A DNA stretch of 32,468 nucleotides, taken from the IMG/VR virus record IMGVR_UViG_3300036591_000020, positions 1-32,468 of that record. One strand, 5' to 3'. The notes beneath the pieces are model-generated. The model worked only from the letters and a program-made list of their open reading frames with translations. It was not told the origin of the DNA and made no database searches. The position numbers and the translations under genes were made by a program. This document shows positions 27,440-32,468 of this stretch, in pieces (the first letter of the stretch is position 1; each line of letters starts with the position of its first letter). Origin of the DNA: a virus.

Positions 27440-27758
27440 GTATTATAGAAATAAATTCTTCTTTGGATTGAAATATTTGATAACTAAATCCTGCCTGAAT
27501 TATTTTTGACTCCCAAACTTTCTGGTTCGGTTGCTGTGTCCCTTTCTCAGTCTTGGCTTCCAGCATATACGCTATGCCTTTGTAATAGAGAACTAGATCC
27601 GATCTTCCCGGTTGCAATCCCATGCCTTTGTCCATCATTCCCCTAATTTTATTTTTTGAGTTGTTGAGATTGTAGCATAGCAAACCCCTCAAATCTGGAT
27701 AAGTAGCGTGAAACCATCGGTAACAATCGCTTTGCAGTTTATCCTCGCTTATTTCCAT
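27423..27758 (-). CDS. VRR-NUC domain nuclease (Holliday-junction-resolvase-like)
   Basis: The 111-aa protein is a single VRR-NUC domain: LQPGRSDLVLYY (D54), YMLEAKTEKG (E67, K69) and QQPNQKVWESKI (Q76, Q79). These make a PD-(D/E)XK active site of the type found in phage structure-specific nucleases. N28-Y-N30-L-N-N within the helix before it is usual (NlnN-type). It probably trims branched DNA during replication or packaging. It overlaps the start region of the upstream gene by 10 bases and is placed after the helicase. Confidence 0.85.
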   Translation of the reverse strand: MEISEDKLQSDCYRWFHATYPDLRGLLCYNLNNSKNKIRGMMDKGMGLQPGRSDLVLYYKGIAYMLEAKTEKGTQQPNQKVWESKIIQAGFSYQIFQSKEEFISIILAIIK

Positions 27759-27949
27759 GTTACTGGGTATTTATTCATGTAACTTATTACACCGCTTAGT
27801 TTTGCGAACTTAATATACTTACCATCAGTGTCAAGAACCTTAACTTTTTCAATGATAATTTTTTCGCCGCTTTCGGTTTTACCTATATAGTAAGTTGTTA
27901 TTTCAAAACTACCTACTACTCTTCCGTTAATCTCTAGTTTTTCAGACAT
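27749..27949 (-). CDS. Hypothetical 66-aa protein between helicase and nuclease
   Basis: The product starts MSEKLEINGRVVGSFEITTY and has a dense alternating pattern up to VKVLDTDGKYIKFAKLSGVI, so it is likely a small beta barrel; the end (YMNKYPVTWK) is basic and aromatic. No family recognised. It overlaps the helicase by 16 bases and the nuclease by 10 bases, so the three are expected in fixed proportion. A nucleic-acid-binding helper of either enzyme is possible by position only. Confidence 0.6.
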   Translation of the reverse strand: MSEKLEINGRVVGSFEITTYYIGKTESGEKIIIEKVKVLDTDGKYIKFAKLSGVISYMNKYPVTWK

Positions 27950-29385
27950 TCAAATCTATCTTTATTTATATGTAACCATACTTTTTTATATCCCATAAGA
28001 TTTATAAACTCCAACGCCTCATTTCGGTCTGTCAAATTATGCAGCACCCAATACGGGCTAATTAATCCCGCTTTTGCCATTCTAGATTTTTCTTCTAGTC
28101 CAGCATTATTCGCATTTCTCATGCGCTCCTGCTTAGTTAGTAACTGTAAAAAAGCTATTTCCGCTTCCTCTTTTTGCTTTTCCGAGACAGGGAAAACATA
28201 ACCGCAAGCCGCGCAAACCGTAACACTTGCATAGCATAGCGCACCGCATTCTCTACATTCTTTTACAGGTGCTGCCCCTTCTTTTTTCTTCTTCTTTTTC
28301 TTTAAGCTCCATGCGCGTTCATCTTCCCAAAATCCGTGTTCATTGACGTTATTGCCAAAATCCAAAAGATTGAAAGTTTCTTTGATTCCCTTAATAATTC
28401 GGCTTCCACGCCCGACCATTTGAAGAAACAAAGGAAGTGACTTGGTAGCCCGATATAGAATAATTGTCTGAATTGTAGGTTCATCGAATCCAGTTGTCAA
28501 TATCCCGACATTGCAAAGTATTGCGTCCGGTGTATTTTTGAACCACGCTAAACAGTCCGCGCGCTCTTTTTTAGTAGATCCAGCATCCAGGTGTTTTGCG
28601 TTCAAGCCCGACTCGATCATTTCATCTCTTAATTTTATTGAGCTTTTGATATTTGGGCAAAAAGCAATCGCTTTGGTTTTATCGCAGATCTTCTTGTAAT
28701 TCTCAATTACACCCTCGTAAACTTTTGTCTCAGTCATGAAAGAACCAAGCGAATCATTGTCGTAATCATTGTCGTAATCATTGCCTTTGATCTTAACGCT
28801 GCTCAGGTCTAGCTTAACGCCATAGCTCAGGGGCTTTGATAGGTAACCCTGCTCAATTAATTCTGGAATAGATACGACCTCTATAAGGCCCTCATAAAAC
28901 TCATCCAAAGCAATCTGATTCTTTTCCCGGTGTGGGGTTGCTGTAAATCCGATTACTACACTTGCCTTTGCAATCTGAGAAAAGAACTTGTCGAAGTTCC
29001 CGAAGTGGCACTCGTCTATAATGATTAGGTCAAGCGACTGAACGAAATTAATGTACTCAAGCTTTTGCATCCTACGTGAAATTGTCTCAATCATTCCAGC
29101 GTAAAGTTGGCCCGAAAAATAGGCTATACTTTTGCCAGCTTCAATCTTGGTTGGACTTAGCCCGATTGACTCAAGCGCACCGCCTGCCTGCGTCAATAGC
29201 TCTGTTCTGTGTGTCAGTATCAGAACCCGTTTCCCCTTTGCTATCGCGCTCTTAACGATGAAAGAAAAGGTAAAAGTTTTTCCGCTTCCCGTGGGGCTGC
29301 TGAACACAAACTTTTTCTTCCCTTCTAGGATCATTTCCCTAGTCTTTTTTACTGCCTCTAATTGGTACGGTCTTAGCTCGATCAT
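27934..29385 (-). CDS. SF2 helicase (DEAD/DEAH, RadD/SSL2-like) with zinc ribbon
   Basis: A 483-aa helicase with the Q-like ELRPYQLEAV start, Walker A PTGSGKT (31-37), DECH (124-127), motif III TATP (148-151), and motif VI QMVGRGSR (323-330). At 377-394 a Cys set (C377, C380, C384, C391, C394) forms a zinc-ribbon-like finger after a run of seven Lys. Such enzymes open DNA during replication or repair; RadD-like members bind SSB. A DNDYDND segment (about 202-211) is encoded by a short tandem repeat. It is first in the operon after the origin-like gap. Confidence 0.9.
   Translation of the reverse strand: MIELRPYQLEAVKKTREMILEGKKKFVFSSPTGSGKTFTFSFIVKSAIAKGKRVLILTHRTELLTQAGGALESIGLSPTKIEAGKSIAYFSGQLYAGMIETISRRMQKLEYINFVQSLDLIIIDECHFGNFDKFFSQIAKASVVIGFTATPHREKNQIALDEFYEGLIEVVSIPELIEQGYLSKPLSYGVKLDLSSVKIKGNDYDNDYDNDSLGSFMTETKVYEGVIENYKKICDKTKAIAFCPNIKSSIKLRDEMIESGLNAKHLDAGSTKKERADCLAWFKNTPDAILCNVGILTTGFDEPTIQTIILYRATKSLPLFLQMVGRGSRIIKGIKETFNLLDFGNNVNEHGFWEDERAWSLKKKKKKKEGAAPVKECRECGALCYASVTVCAACGYVFPVSEKQKEEAEIAFLQLLTKQERMRNANNAGLEEKSRMAKAGLISPYWVLHNLTDRNEALEFINLMGYKKVWLHINKDRFECLKN
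28752..28783 (-). repeat. 12-bp coding tandem repeat in the helicase gene
   Basis: Two full copies and one 8-base partial copy of aatcattgtcgt on the plus strand, coding the Asn-Asp-Tyr-Asp repeat. The unit keeps the frame, so slippage would change protein length by four residues. Confidence 0.8.
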
Positions 29386-29618
29386 TTTTTTTTGTAGTTA
29401 GTTGTATTCACCTTGTATTCACCTTTTATTTTGAAAGCTGAATACAAAAAAACAGCCTTCATTAATCCTAAACCCATCTTTTAACCCTTTGTAGTCAGTG
29501 TAGTTACTATATATAAGTATAAAGTATGTAGATAGTAAATGCAATCATAAAAATAATTTTCGCGTAAGAAAAATTCTCTATAAGTTTATGCAAGTTGGTT
29601 ACTACACTGACTACGTGA
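29386..29618. other. Repeat-rich gap, candidate replication origin or control region
   Basis: A 233-bp AT-rich gap between the helicase and primase-helicase. It has a direct repeat of TTGTATTCACC (29402-29412 and 29413-29423), an inverted match TGAATACAA (29439-29447), and a perfect 14-base inverted repeat, GTAGTCAGTGTAGT (29491-29504) with ACTACACTGACTAC (29601-29614). Words like TGTAGTYA recur in both orientations and again at about 29660 inside the next gene. This is iteron-like. No gene fits well. Confidence 0.45.
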
Positions 29619-31856
29619 CTACACTATTTTATAAAACGCTGATTGTGAATCACTTGCGTTTTTATTGTAGTCACCTCTTTTTATTACCTCGTACACGTTT
29701 CTAGGCATCCCATCTATTCGTTTGCTTATTTTCTCAAATCCCAGCTTTTTTAAGTTCATTCCCAATTTGAAAGGAGAAATCTTTAGTCGTGTATGTGTTT
29801 CAATGAAATTGACTATTTCAGTGTTGGTCATCCATTCGCAAAAACCACCTTTGTCCGGTCTGTCAAAAAACATCTGTATAGCCTCAAACTCTAGACTGGC
29901 CTGCTCATTTACACGTGTGATCTGGTTTAGGTAAGAGATTTCCTGTCTACTGAGCATCCAAGATTCGCCGACTTCCTTAAGCTCCCAATACAGCTCCATC
30001 CAAAGTGCTGTTTTGTCAATCAAACTGTATTTCTCGTGGTCTATTGATAGGACATTAACGGGAATTACTCTCCTGTTCCCTGTTGGATCGTTAATAATTT
30101 CATCCTCGTTTGAAGTTCCGCAAAGCACCGCTATACGCTTTAGATCCTCGTGAAATTTTCCGTAAGGCTTGCGAATTGAGAACTTGTCTTTCGATGACAA
30201 ATCCTTTAGTTTTTTAGCTTCCTGCTTGCTTTTGCCTCCAAACTCGTCATCCATTATGATTGCCTTTTTGCACATCAAAGCCGCGTCATCTTCAGGCTTT
30301 CCATCTAGCTTACTTTCCGCGTAATACGCTTGCAGCTCTTCGGGGAAAAGGTTGCGAAAGAAGTTTGTTTTCCCTTCGTATTGACCGCCCGTCAAAACCA
30401 ATATCATTACTGAGTGCGTGCCAAGCATCGACGCGACTACAGAAAGTAACCATTTGTGGCCGAAAACATCCAAGTAATTTGTCACGTGCATACCGTCAAG
30501 ATCGGCCTTATATTTGATACACGATAGCAATTCATCTACTAATCCCACAGGTTTTAAGTGCTTATTTTTCTCAAAGAACTTTAGAAACGGATTGTATTCT
30601 TTAGTGAAATCTGATTCGATAATAGAGAATAATAAGTCCTTAGTAGTCTTGTCAGAAACAACTTCCTTTGATTTTATATACAACGAATTATACATCCTAT
30701 CATCAATAATTTCACCGTTTATTTCTATGTGCCTAGTTATAGTATTGAATAGAATATTGTACTCAGAAAGAAATGCTTTTAAATCAGAAATTAGATCGTC
30801 GGTTCGCTCATTTTCAATTTCGTGATTAGGCATATTCATGACCTGATCTATGATTTTTTCGCTTTCTTCACGCTTGATTCCAGAAAGTTCTAAGGTCTTA
30901 ATTGCTCCTTCTTTCGGGTCCTTTATACCCCCATTTTTAACGGAGCTCTTCCGTCTCAGCTTTGCGATACGCTCGATCTGCTCAGTTTTTGGGGTCTTAA
31001 TTTTGATACCCTGGTTCTGGCATAGGTAGAAAAAAGTAGCGATTGAATTGTCACTTCGCTTTCTTTTAAGGAACCCATCATAACTTTTATCGCATTCGTT
31101 TTGGTCGTATTTTATTGAAAAAGAAGATACAAAATTGAACTTGTCGCGCCCCGATTCACCTAAAGAGTTTGCAAACCCCATCCCGACTTTTACCCAGTCT
31201 GAATAATCTTCGCAAATATTCAAGCTCCTGTCTTTGATTTGCTGCAATATAAAATCCATGTCATCCCCTGTGTGAACGTATGTTTTTTGAGGTACAACTT
31301 TCTTTTTAGGAACGTACTTTTTGAATATCTTACTACTAGGATTATAGAAGATATTTGCATCCATCGATACAAAACGAAATCGAGAAACATCTTTGCAGGA
31401 TTCATCTAGTATTACCTTATACTCATTTGCAAAGTATTTCTCTAACCCTATGAATGAGTCCAAGTGCCGTGACGGGTCAATCTTAACAAAACCAACATAT
31501 CCACCATTTCCAGAAATTGACTCGTGAAAGGCCATTATATAGGGGTCTGCTGCCACCTCATCAATCGACCAATTAGGATTGTCTTTTGCATCGATGTCAA
31601 TCGCTATAATTCCCGAATGCTCAATTAGTCCCTTTACGTTTCGATATTCAAACGTTCCCGAAGCGGTTATTCCCTGAGCTTGTACCTTTTCCCAACGTCC
31701 AGCACGCACATTTATAACAGCATCTTCCCACTTTCCGTTTTTGATATTGTAGATGTAATCCTCAAAGTCGATTGACTCTTTAGGCTTAGTTGAAGGTACA
31801 TATTCGCCCAACTTTGCAGAGAAATACCCTTCTGGAAAAACTGATATTTTAGACAT
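29619..31856 (-). CDS. Primase-helicase with VirE N-terminal (BT4734-like), PriCT-like and VirE helicase domains
   Basis: The 745-aa protein has an N-terminal VirE_N/BT4734-like primase part (about 30-180): AIDIDAKDN (D87, D89) and HESISGNGGYVGFVKID (111-127), similar to archaeo-eukaryotic primase folds. At 205-270 is a PriCT-2-like helical region (SDWVKVGMGFANSLGESG). From about 440 the VirE helicase follows, with Walker A GGQYEGKT (490-497), Walker B AIIMDDEFG (532-540) and GTSNEDEIINDPTGNRR (580-596). It probably primes and unwinds the phage genome; it could make the phage independent of the host primase. The start overlaps the HTH micropeptide gene by 8 bases. Length is normal. Confidence 0.85.
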   Translation of the reverse strand: MSKISVFPEGYFSAKLGEYVPSTKPKESIDFEDYIYNIKNGKWEDAVINVRAGRWEKVQAQGITASGTFEYRNVKGLIEHSGIIAIDIDAKDNPNWSIDEVAADPYIMAFHESISGNGGYVGFVKIDPSRHLDSFIGLEKYFANEYKVILDESCKDVSRFRFVSMDANIFYNPSSKIFKKYVPKKKVVPQKTYVHTGDDMDFILQQIKDRSLNICEDYSDWVKVGMGFANSLGESGRDKFNFVSSFSIKYDQNECDKSYDGFLKRKRSDNSIATFFYLCQNQGIKIKTPKTEQIERIAKLRRKSSVKNGGIKDPKEGAIKTLELSGIKREESEKIIDQVMNMPNHEIENERTDDLISDLKAFLSEYNILFNTITRHIEINGEIIDDRMYNSLYIKSKEVVSDKTTKDLLFSIIESDFTKEYNPFLKFFEKNKHLKPVGLVDELLSCIKYKADLDGMHVTNYLDVFGHKWLLSVVASMLGTHSVMILVLTGGQYEGKTNFFRNLFPEELQAYYAESKLDGKPEDDAALMCKKAIIMDDEFGGKSKQEAKKLKDLSSKDKFSIRKPYGKFHEDLKRIAVLCGTSNEDEIINDPTGNRRVIPVNVLSIDHEKYSLIDKTALWMELYWELKEVGESWMLSRQEISYLNQITRVNEQASLEFEAIQMFFDRPDKGGFCEWMTNTEIVNFIETHTRLKISPFKLGMNLKKLGFEKISKRIDGMPRNVYEVIKRGDYNKNASDSQSAFYKIV

Positions 31857-31986
31857 TGTTATTCTTTACAAGGTGAAAAGATCCGATCTTTTTGTATTCC
31901 AATCGCTTTTTTTTAATTCGTTGGTAGACCGCTTGAACTGTAATGTTAGCCAGTTCAGCATATTCCTTTACGGGTATATATTCCAT
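31849..31986 (-). CDS. 45-aa helix-turn-helix protein (excisionase/MerR-like)
   Basis: ATG at 31984-31986 and TAA at 31849-31851. The product is MEYIPVKEYAELANITVQAV followed by YQRIKKKRLEYKKIGSFHLV and a short end. VKEYAELANITVQAVYQRIK is a textbook winged-helix/HTH of excisionase type, with basic residues in the recognition part. It overlaps the primase-helicase start by 8 bases, so it may control replication gene expression, or act as a replication accessory factor. Without an integrase in the window, an excisionase role is unlikely. Confidence 0.65.
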   Translation of the reverse strand: MEYIPVKEYAELANITVQAVYQRIKKKRLEYKKIGSFHLVKNNNV

Positions 31987-32016
31987 GCTACAATTTAATA
32001 TTTTCAACTAGATAAT

Positions 32017-32044
32017 AAAAAAAAAGGGCGTTTTAAACCCTTTT
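32017..32044 (-). terminator. Terminator after the 61-aa HTH-like gene
   Basis: Minus strand AAAAGGG and CCCTTTT make a 7-bp stem around a 9-base loop, followed by further T (nine in a row). The stop codon of gene 32033-32218 lies within the stem. A separate start of transcription would be needed for the downstream HTH-primase operon. Confidence 0.65.
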
Positions 32045-32218
32045 AAAATCCCAAACATAATTCTTCTCATCATTAAATCCTTGGTTCTTGAGCTTGTACT
32101 TCATATTCAAAACCGAAGCCTTGCTCCTTCCTACCAGTTCAGAAAGGTCTTCAAGCGACATCATAAAATTATTTCTTACGATCTGGATTTCGGGTTCGGT
32201 CCATATTTTATTTTTCAT
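32033..32218 (-). CDS. Myb/homeodomain-like HTH 61-aa DNA-binding protein
   Basis: The product starts MKNKIWTEPEIQIVRNNFMM and continues SLEDLSELVGRSKASVLNMK. W-T-x-x-E (WTEPEIQIVRNN) and LVGRSKASVLNMKYKL are the SANT/Myb-like start and recognition helix found in many small phage proteins. It probably binds DNA near replication genes. The gene overlaps the 55-aa gene upstream by 11 bases and ends in a terminator. Confidence 0.7.
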   Translation of the reverse strand: MKNKIWTEPEIQIVRNNFMMSLEDLSELVGRSKASVLNMKYKLKNQGFNDEKNYVWDFKRV

Positions 32219-32375
32219 TTTGTTTAATTTTCATTTTCATTTCGTGGAATCGTTCCGAATATATATTAATTGCTTCGTTAATATCTTTAGTGTTTTCATT
32301 TTTTCCGATTAGATCATTCAAAATATAATCTTTTAATGAATCTAAATTTTTCAATTCCCAAGTTATATCCTCCAT
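32208..32375 (-). CDS. Hypothetical 55-aa phage protein
   Basis: ATG at 32373-32375 and TAA at 32208-32210. The sequence (start MEDITWELKNLDSLKDYILN) is helical and highly charged, ending EMKMKIKQNEK; no motif. It is followed with an 11-base overlap by the Myb-like gene. An inverted repeat (32400-32415) lies 25 bases upstream of its ATG, which could be its operator. Confidence 0.6.
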   Translation of the reverse strand: MEDITWELKNLDSLKDYILNDLIGKNENTKDINEAINIYSERFHEMKMKIKQNEK

Positions 32376-32399
32376 AATATTCTATTTTGGTTTCTAATT

Positions 32400-32415
32400 C
32401 CATCGATTTCGATGG
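32400..32415. promoter_or_regulatory. Perfect inverted repeat, possible operator
   Basis: CCATCGATTTCGATGG: 7-bp arms around a TT centre. It lies in the gap between a gene end (32431) and the ATG at 32375, where a promoter is expected, and its sequence is unlike the dispersed 19-bp operator. It could also form a small hairpin, but no T-run follows on either strand. Confidence 0.45.
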
Positions 32416-32430
32416 GGTTAAAACATTAAT

Positions 32431-32468
32431 TCAACTCCCACAGCCCACACAATCAAACTCCGATCCTT
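32431..32468 (-). CDS. C-terminal fragment of a small Cys-containing protein (cut by window edge)
   Basis: Reading from the right edge on the minus strand in the frame beginning at 32466 gives GSEFDCVGCGS and a TGA at 32431-32433. The CVGC pair and GS ending look like a genuine conserved C-terminus. It may be the end of the gene whose start is at 1-99, if the molecule is circular. Confidence 0.45.
   Translation of the reverse strand, partial: GSEFDCVGCGS

Noticed and set aside
29382-29477. 31-aa minus-strand ORF (MGLGLMKAVF...) with ATGA overlap on the helicase
   Set aside because: The frame runs through the 11-bp tandem repeat and looks non-coding; only the overlap supports it. Left undecided.
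1-32468. tRNA genes, CRISPR arrays, insertion sequences, integrase
   Set aside because: None recognised on reading; no cloverleaf, regular spacer array, transposase or tyrosine/serine recombinase motif was seen, though a covariance search was not possible.

Overview
This window looks like an almost complete genome of a small tailed phage (siphovirus type) that infects a member of the Bacteroidota. It is AT-rich and nearly every gene is on the minus strand, so the map is read from high to low coordinates. Signs of the host group are: gene starts without Shine-Dalgarno sequences, promoters resembling the Bacteroidota TTG / TAnnTTTG type, BspA-like repeats in a tail fibre, and a VirE-type primase-helicase. 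No integrase, tRNA, rRNA, insertion sequence or CRISPR array was seen.

Layout in transcription order. (1) 32.4-27.4 kb, replication: three very small genes (two with DNA-binding features), a VirE-type primase-helicase, a repeat-rich gap that could be the origin, an SF2 helicase with a zinc ribbon, and a VRR-NUC nuclease. (2) 27.4-25.0 kb, accessory: an SSB-like protein with an acidic tip, small unknowns, two tandem short lipoproteins, a 62-aa gene and a PLD-like protein. (3) 24.9-15.4 kb, packaging, head and tail start: small and large terminase, a 56-aa membrane peptide, HK97-type portal, Mu F-like head protein, prohead protease, HK97-type capsid, connector, adaptor, neck, tail terminator, tail tube and a pair of tail chaperones joined by a clear -1 frameshift site. 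Two accessory genes are inserted in this block. (4) 15.4-7.8 kb: tape measure, a large tail-tip protein, fibres. (5) 7.8-5.5 kb, lysis: holin, metallophosphoesterase, amidase endolysin and a one-protein spanin. (6) 5.4-0.1 kb, early: many small unknown genes, an XRE regulator and a PD-(D/E)XK exonuclease.

The most striking feature beyond genes is a 19-bp pseudopalindrome (ATTAACTATTTTATTTAAT) that recurs at seven sites. At six it lies exactly between promoter-like -33 and -7 boxes, and at the seventh it is inverted. All sites are upstream of early or accessory genes and none precedes the capsid unit. This suggests one repressor-controlled regulon that includes accessory genes placed inside the structural block. 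Terminators and 5' leaders are also duplicated with identical loops, as if accessory cassettes were built from reused control parts.

The only plus-strand gene candidate (5046-5172) has its own terminator and a reading frame broken in a C6 run. The left and right window edges carry what look like the start and the end of one small gene, so the molecule is probably circular or circularly permuted and only a short piece is missing.
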